Assembly: GCF_032878955.1 (NCBI RefSeq)
Contig: NZ_CP043839.1
Location: 4,340,001 to 4,404,000 of the forward strand
DNA: 64,000 nt
Reading direction: 5' to 3'
Source of the DNA: Butyricimonas paravirosa
Lineage (GTDB): Bacteria; Bacteroidota; Bacteroidia; Bacteroidales; Marinifilaceae
Shown piece after piece: positions 8,252 to 17,240 of the stretch. Made by a program: the position numbers and the translations under genes. Under the pieces are notes generated by a model, which did not search any database, was not told the DNA's origin, and worked only from the letters and a program-made list of their open reading frames with translations. Within the stretch, counting starts at the first letter, position 1, and each line of letters starts with the position of its first letter.

Positions 8252-9409
8252 ATGAAGAATGTTTATCGGATAGCGAAATTGATTCAGGCTTATGTCTCGG
8301 GAAAGGTTTCCACGGAAGAACGTGAAGAAGTGGAGCATTGGATAGAGGAAAGTGATCGGCATCGGGAATTATTCCGAACTTTCGAGAGTGAGGAATTTGT
8401 AAATATACAGCGTGTAGAACATGAATGGTTTGACGAAGAGCGGGGATTTCGTCGGTTTATACTGGCAAAACGAACGATTGATAAACGGCGTGTGTTTCGT
8501 CGAGTGGCCACGATTGCGGCAACCTTTGTCTTGTTGATCGGAGTCTGTCTGGGAAGATGGGTTATTCTTCAGGAAAAAGAGAGTGTGCCTTTAGTAAAAT
8601 TAGAGAAAAATTCCATCGTACCTGGAGAACGTAAAGCTGTTTTAGTTTTGAGTGATGGAGAACATGTAGATTTAAGAGATACAATGCAAGTGGAAATTGT
8701 AGAGCGAGAAACCCGGATTTTCGTTGCTGGCGATAGTACCCGGCTTGTCGTTAAAGATAGTCCGATCGACCCTTCCCTGCACACCGTCTTCACGCCAGTT
8801 GGGGGAGAGTACAAGTTGACCTTGTCCGATGGAACTCGGGTATGGTTGAATGCTTCCAGTCGCATCCAGTTTCCTGCTGTATTCAGGAGTGATCGACGAG
8901 AAGTGCGGGTGGAAGGTGAGGTATATTTTGAGGTATCAAAAGATTCAGCACGTCCTTTTCTGGTACGAACGGGGGATGTGGTTGTGAAGGTGTTGGGGAC
9001 ATCGTTTAATGTACGAGCCTATCCAGGGGAAGAATACAAAACCACCTTGGTTGAGGGAAGTGTTGCTGTAGGATATTTGGGAGAGACGATGAAGATAAGG
9101 CCGGGACAACAATGGGTACTGGAAAAAGATGGCCCTAAAGTTCACGAGGTGAAAATAAAATCGATTGTGAGTTGGAAAAACGGAGATTTCGCTTTTGAAG
9201 ATCAAGTACTGCCAGAGGTGTTTAACGAATTGGAGCGTTGGTATGATATTGATGTATTTATGAGTAATGATGCGATTCGAAACATGAAGTTTACGGGAAT
9301 ATTTCCAAGGTATGAAAATATAAATGATGTACTTCATATTATTGAATTGGCAACGTGTGTGAAATGTAGTATTTCAGGTAAAACGATAGTGGTTTCAATG
9401 GATAAATAA
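8252..9409 (+). CDS. FecR-family anti-sigma factor, locus A
   Basis: A protein of 385 residues. A cytoplasmic N-terminal region (about 1-85) that should bind the sigma factor precedes one membrane segment (about 88-108, 'VATIAATFVLLIGVCL'). The periplasmic part holds a FecR domain (about 170-275, 'PVGGEYKLTLSDGTRVWLNA', 'VEGEVYFEVSKD', 'LGTSFNVRAYPGEE') and a C-terminal DUF4974-type domain (about 310-383, 'LERWYDIDVF'). It should hold the ECF sigma factor until ligand-loaded SusC contacts it through the STN domain. It is divergent from the sigma gene, with 152 bp between them. The susC gene follows after 95 bp that contain two hairpins. Confidence 0.9.
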   Translation: MKNVYRIAKLIQAYVSGKVSTEEREEVEHWIEESDRHRELFRTFESEEFVNIQRVEHEWFDEERGFRRFILAKRTIDKRRVFRRVATIAATFVLLIGVCLGRWVILQEKESVPLVKLEKNSIVPGERKAVLVLSDGEHVDLRDTMQVEIVERETRIFVAGDSTRLVVKDSPIDPSLHTVFTPVGGEYKLTLSDGTRVWLNASSRIQFPAVFRSDRREVRVEGEVYFEVSKDSARPFLVRTGDVVVKVLGTSFNVRAYPGEEYKTTLVEGSVAVGYLGETMKIRPGQQWVLEKDGPKVHEVKIKSIVSWKNGDFAFEDQVLPEVFNELERWYDIDVFMSNDAIRNMKFTGIFPRYENINDVLHIIELATCVKCSISGKTIVVSMDK

Positions 9410-9411
9410 AA

Positions 9412-9475
9412 CAAGGAAGTACGCCTAATACTTCCTTGCCGTTCAATTTAATAACGTCTCACAGTTGGGTGAGGC
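9412..9475 (+). promoter_or_regulatory. Two-hairpin leader between fecR and susC, locus A
   Basis: Hairpin 1 is CAAGGAAGTA (9412-9421) with TACTTCCTTG (9429-9438), a perfect 10-bp stem with a 7-base loop. Hairpin 2 is GTCTCAC (9456-9462) with GTGAGGC (9469-9475), one G-T pair. The susC start context 'ACAAAG-TTATG' follows. Loci B, C and D have the same arrangement, which suggests attenuation, mRNA processing or a regulator site. Confidence 0.6.
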
Positions 9476-9504
9476 AATTATAAATGTAAAAACATAACAA
9501 AGTT

Positions 9505-12500
9505 ATGAAAAAGTATGAACATTTTGGTGTAAGATGGAAATCTTATACGAAACAAAGTATTTTTTACTGTTGTTTGTTCTTGTGGCTGTGGCTGATTCCT
9601 GTGAAAGGGTACAGTCAAGATGTCCGTTTGACGTTGAAAATGAATAACGTGACACTTTTACAAGTGTTTGACGAGCTTACCAGGCAAACTGGTTACGAGT
9701 TTGTTTATAGCAGTACGATTTTGGAAAAAGTCGGGAAAGTGTCTGTTAATGTGAGTAATGGATCTTTGGAGAACGTGTTGGATTTGTGTCTGGCGAAAAC
9801 CGATCTGGGATACAAGGTCGAGGATAAACACGTTATTATTTCTCCAAAATTGAAAAAGGAAGTACCCAAGAAAACTGTGACTTATTCCGGGATTGTGAAG
9901 GATAAGGTGGGAAATTCTTTACCGGGGGTAACAATTATTCTAGAAGGAACGACAGTCGGGGTGACGACAGATATTAATGGGAAGTTCTCTATTTCAGTAC
10001 CCGAAGCTCCTGACACGAGGCTGGTGTTTTCTTTCGTTGGAATGAAAAAGAAAGTTGTGACAGTGAAGGATCGTAAACCTTTAAACGTGGTGATGGAGGA
10101 AGAGGTTACTTCCATGGATGAGGTCGTGGTAACTGGTATATTTAACAAGCCGAAGGAAAGTTTCACGGGGGCTGCAGTAAAAGTTACTCGGGAAGAATTG
10201 AAGGCTGCCGGGAATCGGAATATATTGAAATCATTGTCTAATATTGATCCCTCTTTCCAGATTGTTGAAAACAATGCTTTTGGTTCGGACCCGAATAAGT
10301 TACCCGAGATTCGTTTGCGTGGTGTTTCCACAATACCGAGCGTGAGTGATTTACAGACGGATATGAGGGCGGAGTTATGTACCCCCTTGTTTATCCTAGA
10401 TGGTTTTGAGATCACGTTGGAACGGGTGATGGACTTGAATAATGATGAGATCGAGTCAATTACGATTTTAAAAGATGCAAGTGCCACCGCAATTTACGGG
10501 TCGCGGGGAGCTAATGGGGTTGTAGTGATAAAAAGTGTCCAGCCGGAGCAAGGGAAATTAAAGATTTCTTATAATGGTAATTTGAACTTGGAGATACCAA
10601 GTCTAAGCAGTTATAACTTGATGGATGCTGCCGGGAAGTTACAGTTGGAATGGGATGCCGGGTTGTATGAGAATAGTGTGGCGACAGAAGATCTGAAGTT
10701 GAAGAATTCATATGCAAAAAAGCTTGAGAGAGTACTGGCAGGTGTCGATACGGATTGGAAGTCCATTCCCGTGCAAGTGGGAGTTGGCCAGAATCATTAT
10801 TTGGGAGTTAGTGGAGGTGATGCTCTTTTCAGGTATAGTATGGGGTTGTCTTATAATAATGTTGTCGGTGCAATGAAGGGATCTAAACGTAACACGTTGA
10901 ATGGTTCTGTGACGTTGTCTTATCTAGGAGAAAAATTCCAATTGAATAATTCGATGTCGTTTAATATTAATAATTCATCAGAGAGTCAGTATGGGACCTA
11001 TTCTAGTTATGTGAAGATGAATCCTTATTGGGAGCCTTATGATAAAGAAGGGTATGTGGTGAGACAGTTTGAAACAGAAAGTACCGCTTTGTTTACGAGT
11101 CCTGTAGACAATCCATTGTGGGATGCTTTTTCTGGTAGTTTCTCAAAATCAAAATATAACGGGATAACGAATAACTTGGCGATAACTTACAAGCCGATAA
11201 CTTCTTTGCAGGCAACGGCTAATGTTAGTTTCAACAAGACCTTTTCGGCTTCTGATAATTACCAGTCGTCTAAACATTCCAACCAGATTTGGAAAGAGGA
11301 TATTTTAGAGCGAGGACAACGGGATTATAATAGTACTGAGAGTTCCAGTTGGTCAATAGGTGGTACTGTGAATTATTTTAAACAATGGGATAAGCATATT
11401 CTTTCTGCCGGATTTAACATGGAATTTCGGGAGAGTGTCACAACAAGTCGTTCTATGTCAGTTGAAGGTTTTCTGAATGACGAGATGAATAGTTTGGGAA
11501 ATGGACATAAATATTATAGAGATCGTCCATCGAGTAGTGACTCTAAATCTAGGGCTGTTGGTTTTACGGGGACAATAAATTATAATTACGATAATCGTTA
11601 TTTCTTTGATGCGTCTTATCGTATCGATGGGGCCTCCTCTTTTGGTTCTGATTCTCGTTTCGCTCCATTTTGGTCGTTGGGAGCCGGATGGACTGTAAGT
11701 GACGAGGTGTGGATGAGAGAATATGTACCTTTTATAAATTATATGCGATTAAAATATTCGTTTGGTTGTTCTGGTTCAATGGCTTTTTCTCCGTGGCAAT
11801 CTCAAGGAACTTATACCTTTGGTAATGGAAACGTGTATCATGGTTCAATTGCGGCTACGATCAGGGGATTGGAAAATCCTGATTTGAAATGGCAAAATAC
11901 ATATCAACATAATGTCGGGGTTGATTTCGGTTTCTGGGAAAGCAAAATTTCAATCACGGCGAATTACTATCGTAAATTAACGGATAATTCAATCACGGAT
12001 ATGGCGTTACCGTTGAGTAATGGTTTTGAAAGTTACACGGGAAATTCCGGAGAGATTCTGAATACAGGCTTTGATTTGAATGTTTCTTTCTATATGGTTC
12101 GGAATGAAGATAAACAGGTGTTCTGGAATATGACGTTCGGAACTTCTTATAATAAGAATAAATTGTTAAAACTTTCCGAGGCCGTAAAAGAGCAGATGAA
12201 CGAGTTGAGAAGTCAACAATCCTCAGGAATGTATTATGTCTACGAGGAGGGGAACAGTGTCGACGCTATTTACGCTGTTCCAACTGTAGGTGTAGATCCA
12301 AGTACGGGGCAGTTGGTTTATCTGTATAAGGACGGGACACAAAGTTACAAGTACGATGTTTCACAGCGTGTGGTTTGTGGAGATCGTATGCCGAAACTGG
12401 ATGGACGTTTAAATACTTCTTTCTCTTGGCGAGGGTTCTCCGTGTATGCGGGTTTCACGATTCGTACGGGAGGACAACAGTATAATCAAACTTATGCAAA

Positions 12501-12837
12501 TAAAATTGAGAACGTGAATTTAGCTTTTAACGTGGACCGTCGGGTGAGCAGTGAGCGTTGGATGAATCCGGGGGATGAGGCGATTTTTTCAGGGTTGGAT
12601 TACAAGAATTATTATATGACGGATCGTTACATACAGGATGAAAGTACTTTTGAGTGTAACAATATAAGCGTGACTTATGATTTCCGTCAAAAATGGGTTC
12701 AACAGGCAGGTTTTTCCCGTTTAGCATTGACTGCAAGTATCGGTAATGTTTTCCATTGGTCGACAATAAAGCAAGAGAGAGGAACCAGTTATCCTTTTGC
12801 GATTCAACCCTCATTCGGAATTTCATGTTCATTTTAA
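9505..12837 (+). CDS. SusC-like TonB-dependent transducer, locus A
   Basis: A protein of 1110 residues. The order is signal peptide (to about 38, 'KGYSQ'), STN domain (about 42-115), carboxypeptidase-regulatory-like domain (about 125-200, 'LPGVTIILEGTTVGVTTD'), plug (about 203-340, 'EVVVTGIF', 'ATAIYGSRGANGVVVI') and a barrel ending in F. With the SusD protein encoded next it should form a TonB-driven outer-membrane importer; the STN domain marks it as a signalling receptor for the neighbouring FecR. The substrate is unknown. It is clearly diverged from the B and C SusC proteins, especially in the extracellular loops. The susD gene follows after 12 bp. Confidence 0.93.
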   Translation: MKKYEHFGVRWKSYTKQSIFYCCLFLWLWLIPVKGYSQDVRLTLKMNNVTLLQVFDELTRQTGYEFVYSSTILEKVGKVSVNVSNGSLENVLDLCLAKTDLGYKVEDKHVIISPKLKKEVPKKTVTYSGIVKDKVGNSLPGVTIILEGTTVGVTTDINGKFSISVPEAPDTRLVFSFVGMKKKVVTVKDRKPLNVVMEEEVTSMDEVVVTGIFNKPKESFTGAAVKVTREELKAAGNRNILKSLSNIDPSFQIVENNAFGSDPNKLPEIRLRGVSTIPSVSDLQTDMRAELCTPLFILDGFEITLERVMDLNNDEIESITILKDASATAIYGSRGANGVVVIKSVQPEQGKLKISYNGNLNLEIPSLSSYNLMDAAGKLQLEWDAGLYENSVATEDLKLKNSYAKKLERVLAGVDTDWKSIPVQVGVGQNHYLGVSGGDALFRYSMGLSYNNVVGAMKGSKRNTLNGSVTLSYLGEKFQLNNSMSFNINNSSESQYGTYSSYVKMNPYWEPYDKEGYVVRQFETESTALFTSPVDNPLWDAFSGSFSKSKYNGITNNLAITYKPITSLQATANVSFNKTFSASDNYQSSKHSNQIWKEDILERGQRDYNSTESSSWSIGGTVNYFKQWDKHILSAGFNMEFRESVTTSRSMSVEGFLNDEMNSLGNGHKYYRDRPSSSDSKSRAVGFTGTINYNYDNRYFFDASYRIDGASSFGSDSRFAPFWSLGAGWTVSDEVWMREYVPFINYMRLKYSFGCSGSMAFSPWQSQGTYTFGNGNVYHGSIAATIRGLENPDLKWQNTYQHNVGVDFGFWESKISITANYYRKLTDNSITDMALPLSNGFESYTGNSGEILNTGFDLNVSFYMVRNEDKQVFWNMTFGTSYNKNKLLKLSEAVKEQMNELRSQQSSGMYYVYEEGNSVDAIYAVPTVGVDPSTGQLVYLYKDGTQSYKYDVSQRVVCGDRMPKLDGRLNTSFSWRGFSVYAGFTIRTGGQQYNQTYANKIENVNLAFNVDRRVSSERWMNPGDEAIFSGLDYKNYYMTDRYIQDESTFECNNISVTYDFRQKWVQQAGFSRLALTASIGNVFHWSTIKQERGTSYPFAIQPSFGISCSF

Positions 12838-12849
12838 TAAGAATTTGTT

Positions 12850-14265
12850 ATGAAAAAAGTGATACTAAGTTTAGGTGTATGTTTTTTCTTTTTGACCTCT
12901 TGTGATAAGTGGTTGACAATACGCCCGGAAAACGAGATCGAAAAAACAAAATTGTACGAGACAGAAGAGGGATTCTGGCAAGCATTAAATGGCTTGTATT
13001 CTATTATGGGCTCAAATTATGGCCCTACGGGGCATTTGCAATGTTCAGATGTTGAGTTCCTGGCAAGTATATGGATTGCTAGTTCCGAGAGTGTCGAGCA
13101 ACGTTTGATTGATCATCAATATAAGGATGCTGATGCGGATTCTCGTCTAGCTGATGTCTTCTTGAATCAATATAATATGATTGCTCATGCTAATACTATT
13201 CTGGAATACTTAAAACAGCAGGATTTCCTTCCGGAAAGATCGTATAATATAATCAAAGGAGAGGCTTTGGGGATGCGGGCTATGCTCCATTTTGATTTGA
13301 TACGTTTGTGGGGACCTATGCCGAATAATGTTGATGCTAGTTACCGGTATTTGCCTTACGTGCAACAGGTATCTAAAAAGGTAAATACTTATGATACATA
13401 TGGGGAGTACATGGAGAAATTGCAGGCAGATTTGGATTCGGCTGAGTTTTTGTTGGGCAAGTATGAGCCTTTATTGACTCATACTTGTAATGAGCTGAAT
13501 AAGAATGGAGGAGATGATTATGATCGTTTAGAGTATTATTGGCGTCAGAATCATTTTAATTACTATGCCGTGTGGGGATTAAAAGCCAGAATTGCGCTTT
13601 GGATGGGAGATAAAGAACGTGCATTGACATATGCGCAAATGGTGAAGGAAACTCTAAATGTGGATGGAAGTGTCAAATTTCGATTGGGAACTGCAAATGA
13701 TATAAATATCACAAGTACTGATGAGGCGGTAAACACGTTGAAAGCTGAGTGTTTATTTGGATATTACTTGTCATATTATAATTGGCAACAAGAGTTTAAC
13801 GATAATACTGCTGATTTTAAAACACCAATCTCTAATATAGAGGGGTTATTTGATGATAAAAATGATTTTAGGTATACCTTATGTTGGAAAGTTGATCCGG
13901 ATGTTTTTACGGGTGAGCCACAAAATGTTACGACTTATAAGTATAAAGCTTATAACAATAATTGGATACCTCAGATTCGTTTGGCAGAGATGTACTTGAT
14001 CATGATAGAGTGTGCGCCCTTGGATGTTGCTAATGTTTTGTATAAAGAATTTTGCAATTCCCGGGGTATGGGGTATAAGGAATTGACGGAAGGGAGTCGT
14101 ATGGATATATTGCAGAGAGAATATTATAAAGAGTTTATCGGGGAAGGACAGGTGTTTTATATGAGTAAACGTCTCGGAGTGGAGAGAATGTTGTGGGGAA
14201 ATCAGAAATGTGCAGAGGCCCAGTATGTTTTACCAATTCCTAGAAGAGAGTCTGAAATTATATAA
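12850..14265 (+). CDS. SusD/RagB-family lipoprotein, locus A
   Basis: A protein of 471 residues with lipobox 'LTSC' (Cys18). It has the usual SusD start ('NEIEKTKLYETEEGFWQALN'), TPR-like helices ('EALGMRAMLHFDLIRLWG', 'WGLKARIALWMGDKERAL') and a C-terminal 'PQIRLAEMYLIMIE'. It caps the SusC barrel on the cell surface and binds the ligand. Its substrate-facing regions do not resemble the SusD proteins of loci B-D. It is co-transcribed with susC (12-bp gap) and followed after 13 bp by a DUF4843-like gene. Confidence 0.9.
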   Translation: MKKVILSLGVCFFFLTSCDKWLTIRPENEIEKTKLYETEEGFWQALNGLYSIMGSNYGPTGHLQCSDVEFLASIWIASSESVEQRLIDHQYKDADADSRLADVFLNQYNMIAHANTILEYLKQQDFLPERSYNIIKGEALGMRAMLHFDLIRLWGPMPNNVDASYRYLPYVQQVSKKVNTYDTYGEYMEKLQADLDSAEFLLGKYEPLLTHTCNELNKNGGDDYDRLEYYWRQNHFNYYAVWGLKARIALWMGDKERALTYAQMVKETLNVDGSVKFRLGTANDINITSTDEAVNTLKAECLFGYYLSYYNWQQEFNDNTADFKTPISNIEGLFDDKNDFRYTLCWKVDPDVFTGEPQNVTTYKYKAYNNNWIPQIRLAEMYLIMIECAPLDVANVLYKEFCNSRGMGYKELTEGSRMDILQREYYKEFIGEGQVFYMSKRLGVERMLWGNQKCAEAQYVLPIPRRESEII

Positions 14266-14278
14266 ATTGTAGACCGTT

Positions 14279-14821
14279 ATGAGAAATATATTATTAAGTC
14301 TTTTCGTTTGTTGTATGTTTATTGCTTGTGAGGAGGAAAAACTAGAACCTTACACGGGAAATGATACAGTTCAATTTTATACCACGAATTTTGATGAGGA
14401 CATTGTGGTCGAATATTCATGGGGTATGGCTCTTGATCCGAATGCAGAGTATGATACATGCTGGATTCCGGTACAGACTATGGGACGTGCTAAAAACTAT
14501 GACCGTTATTTGAAACTTGTTCAGGAAAAAGCCGTGGGTTGGGATTATGTCTATGACCACGTGGGGAATATCGTGGATTCGCTTTCTTACGAGATTCCTA
14601 ATCAAGCCGTGGAGGGAAAACACTATGTTGCGTTTGATGACCCGGGGTTACGCGAATTGTTAAAGATTCCCGCAAATGCATTTCGTGTGGATGTTCCCGT
14701 GGTGATGCGGAAAGATCCGGAAATGACGGAGAAATTAACATTGTTGATTCGGTTGGTGGATACGGAAACGGTGAAAGTGGGTGATCCCCAATTTACCAAA
14801 TGCCAGATAACCATAGAATAG
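14279..14821 (+). CDS. DUF4843-like surface lipoprotein
   Basis: A protein of 180 residues with lipobox 'FIAC' (Cys17) followed by 'EEEKLEPY', an acidic start consistent with surface export. The body is beta-rich, and the C-terminus ('MTEKLTLLIRLVDTETVKVG') matches the pattern of DUF4843 lipoproteins, which commonly follow susD genes. The function is unknown; a role in binding the ligand of the adjacent SusCD pair is likely from context. The gene is tightly packed in the locus A operon (13 bp after susD, 21 bp before the next gene). Confidence 0.65.
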   Translation: MRNILLSLFVCCMFIACEEEKLEPYTGNDTVQFYTTNFDEDIVVEYSWGMALDPNAEYDTCWIPVQTMGRAKNYDRYLKLVQEKAVGWDYVYDHVGNIVDSLSYEIPNQAVEGKHYVAFDDPGLRELLKIPANAFRVDVPVVMRKDPEMTEKLTLLIRLVDTETVKVGDPQFTKCQITIE

Positions 14822-14842
14822 TAATTCGGTAAAATTAAGATT

Positions 14843-15880
14843 ATGAAAAAAGGTATATTTTTGTTGTTATCCATGATAGCTATGTTCTATGCATGTGATT
14901 ATGCTGGTGATATAAAAGATTATAAGGAAGATTTGGCAGAAGGGGGACCGGTGAATACGATTCTAGTGAGTCCCAGTGCTTTCACGTTATATGTAGATAG
15001 CGAATTCCCATCTATGTCTTATGTGAGTGTTCCGACTAATACGGTAGATTCTGTTGTCGTGTGGAGTTCTGATACTCCGGAGGTGTTAGATGTAGATCCG
15101 GAAACCGGAGAGCTGAAATGGGGAACCGTGAGAAATTGTGAAGTGGTAATTTCTGCAACAAGTGCGACAAGGAAAGATGTGAAAGGAGAATGTCGGATTA
15201 CAGTAAGAAATACCATGGGAGTCTATAAGTATTTGGATTTAAGAGCGGAGTTGGGATTATTTGTGATTGATCGAAATATGGGTGCAACGATGGCTTTTGA
15301 TAAGACCGTAACAAATAATATGGCGGCTGGACTTAAGGGAAATTATTATCATTGGGGGAATAATACTCCGGTTGCCAATAAGGAATTCGGAGGAGATGAT
15401 GGACGTGGAGGTTACTACACGTATCCCAATGGGCGGACTCTTTTGGGAGGATATCCGGAATTTGATCCGTCATGGAATGCCGAGGGAGAACATTTTTCGG
15501 ATTGGAGTCAGGGGGGAGAAACTCCTTGCCCTGGTGGGTGGCGTTTACCGACAAAAGAAGAGTGTGAGAAAATAATTTATATGACCAATGTTGCTAATTT
15601 TAATACTCAACAAGAAAAAACGGCTGCGAGAGCTTTACGTGAAAAGTTGGGTGTTGCGATGTCTGGTTATCAACAAATACCTGGGGGAAACTGGCAGTGG
15701 CAACATGGTATGTTATGGACTTCAACATGGAATCCTGAGACTAAAAAAGTTTGGGTTTTGCAGGCTACCAATTCCGGGGATTGGAAGGATGATCCTTGGG
15801 AGATGAAAGAGATGGAATTGAAGGGGATTGCGATAGCCGTTCGTTGTGTACGGGATGGAAATGTTGAGGACGTGGAATAG
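14843..15880 (+). CDS. Lipoprotein with bacterial Ig-like domain and FISUMP-type domain
   Basis: A protein of 345 residues, lipobox 'FYAC' (Cys18). Residues about 38-125 look like a BIG2 Ig-like fold ('ILVSPSAFTLYVDS', 'VVWSSDTPEVLDVDPETGEL'). The rest matches the Fibrobacter succinogenes major paralogous (FISUMP) domain, with 'NYYHWGNNTP', 'PCPGGWRLPTKEEC' and a closing 'AVRCVRDG'. FISUMP domains belong to the C-type-lectin-like group seen on secreted and surface proteins, so ligand binding at the cell surface is the likely role. It sits fifth in the locus A operon, 16 bp before the next gene. Confidence 0.7.
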   Translation: MKKGIFLLLSMIAMFYACDYAGDIKDYKEDLAEGGPVNTILVSPSAFTLYVDSEFPSMSYVSVPTNTVDSVVVWSSDTPEVLDVDPETGELKWGTVRNCEVVISATSATRKDVKGECRITVRNTMGVYKYLDLRAELGLFVIDRNMGATMAFDKTVTNNMAAGLKGNYYHWGNNTPVANKEFGGDDGRGGYYTYPNGRTLLGGYPEFDPSWNAEGEHFSDWSQGGETPCPGGWRLPTKEECEKIIYMTNVANFNTQQEKTAARALREKLGVAMSGYQQIPGGNWQWQHGMLWTSTWNPETKKVWVLQATNSGDWKDDPWEMKEMELKGIAIAVRCVRDGNVEDVE

Positions 15881-15896
15881 CATTAAATAGAAAGTT

Positions 15897-17189
15897 ATGA
15901 AGAGATTTTGTTATATATTTTTAAGTTTATGGGTATTTGCGTCATGTTCAAATGATGACGTGGAATCCTCGGACGTGACTTTAGAGGTAAGGGATTACGT
16001 GGAGGAGACCATTTACAATTTTAAGGAAGATCAAGCTGTTTATTTGTGGGCAACCAAAAGTTGGGCAGATAAAGGGGTATCTAAAGTCGAGTACGTGGTA
16101 GATGCGAGTGTGTTGGATAATTATAATCAAGAACACGGGACAACGTTAAAACTTTTGCCGGAATCTTGTTATCATGCGGAACAAACTGTGTTTGAGGTAA
16201 CGGATGAGATGAAATATGCCAAGTTCAAAGTGATGTGTTCTCCGGATAAGATTGTGGAATTGGGAACATATGGAAAAATAGAGTACGCATTACCTTATCG
16301 TATCTATGTTAATGGGCAGGCTGCAGAGGATCGTTACGGGACTGTGATTGTTGCTTTTAATGTGTTGCAGCCCTTGGCTTTGATTGAAGCCGGAATTGAT
16401 TCCGTGTATTTTCATCATGAAGACGAGTTAAGCTTGGATTTCTCATGTTCCTTGAATTTTGATAATCGTTTGACTATACCGGTGAACTTTTTTGCTGATG
16501 CTACTCTTGTGAGCGATTTTAATGCTGAGTACGGTGCGGATTATGAGGCTGTGCCTTCCGAGGTTGTTACCTGGGAAACAAGTCAGGTCAGTTTTGAAAG
16601 AAAAGAGACGGAGAAAAAAGTGTTGTTTAACGTGAAGGGGGATATGATTCCGGTAGGTGTTTCTCTATTGCCAATAAGGATGGATGTAGATAGTCAGGGT
16701 GTTAGTGTTGATCCTCTGAGTGATCGAAAATATTTCTTGTTTTTTAATGATATGATAGCTCAAAGTAACTGGGAAGCATCAGTATCCAAGACGTGGAAAG
16801 GAAGTGGGGATATTTTAATTGATGGTTCTTTGGGAGACAATTGGATGGTGGCAGGTGAGGCATCAGAGTTTTGGGTGATATTATCGCTTAAAGATGAAAA
16901 TAAAGTGGCTAACTTTACAGGTGTGGAAATGTATGTTCAAGATTATGACCCCAATAAGGTGGGACAAAAAAAAGCAGAGATTTATGTCAGCATGGATAAG
17001 GAGGAATGGGAACTAGCCGGGACTTATAATTTTAAAACTGAGGGAGGAAAACCTAATCTTGACGCTCAACGAGTATATTTTCCGAAGATTACAGGAAAGC
17101 ATATCAAAATAAATATAGCGGAATGGGAGAATTCTCCATATATCGGTTTTAGAGAGGTTGCGGCAATGGGAGAAATAAAAGATAAGTAG
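15897..17189 (+). CDS. Lipoprotein with DUF1735-like domains and F5/8C (discoidin) domain
   Basis: A protein of 430 residues, lipobox 'FASC' (Cys17), then 'SNDDVESSD'. Two similar beta domains (about 25-150 and 155-275) share the 'VDASVLDNYNQEHGT' / 'ADATLVSDFNAEYGADYEAVP' pattern typical of DUF1735 repeats in SusCD-linked lipoproteins. The C-terminal 150 residues resemble an F5/8 type C fold ('WMVAGEASEFWVILSL', 'AEIYVSMDKEEWELAGTY', 'KHIKINI'). This should be a surface glycan- or protein-binding component working with the locus A SusCD pair. A strong hairpin separates it from the following thioredoxin-like gene. Confidence 0.7.
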   Translation: MKRFCYIFLSLWVFASCSNDDVESSDVTLEVRDYVEETIYNFKEDQAVYLWATKSWADKGVSKVEYVVDASVLDNYNQEHGTTLKLLPESCYHAEQTVFEVTDEMKYAKFKVMCSPDKIVELGTYGKIEYALPYRIYVNGQAAEDRYGTVIVAFNVLQPLALIEAGIDSVYFHHEDELSLDFSCSLNFDNRLTIPVNFFADATLVSDFNAEYGADYEAVPSEVVTWETSQVSFERKETEKKVLFNVKGDMIPVGVSLLPIRMDVDSQGVSVDPLSDRKYFLFFNDMIAQSNWEASVSKTWKGSGDILIDGSLGDNWMVAGEASEFWVILSLKDENKVANFTGVEMYVQDYDPNKVGQKKAEIYVSMDKEEWELAGTYNFKTEGGKPNLDAQRVYFPKITGKHIKINIAEWENSPYIGFREVAAMGEIKDK

Positions 17190-17199
17190 TATTGTAACT

Positions 17200-17224
17200 G
17201 ACAAGGGAGATTATCTCCCTTGTC
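17200..17224 (+). promoter_or_regulatory. Perfect 11-bp hairpin inside the locus A operon
   Basis: GACAAGGGAGA (17200-17210) and TCTCCCTTGTC (17214-17224) form a perfect stem with a 3-base loop. No T-run follows, so it looks like an mRNA-stability or processing hairpin, or a partial attenuator, rather than a classic terminator. It covers an in-frame TTG at 17220, which argues against that start for the next gene. Confidence 0.6.
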
Positions 17225-17240
17225 ATCTAAAAGTAAAAAA

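Noticed and set aside
15372..15806. Two plus-strand frames (15372-15575, 15588-15806) suggesting a frameshift in the FISUMP gene
   Set aside because: The main frame is continuous from 14843 to 15880 and carries the expected FISUMP motifs in order, so there is no frameshift.
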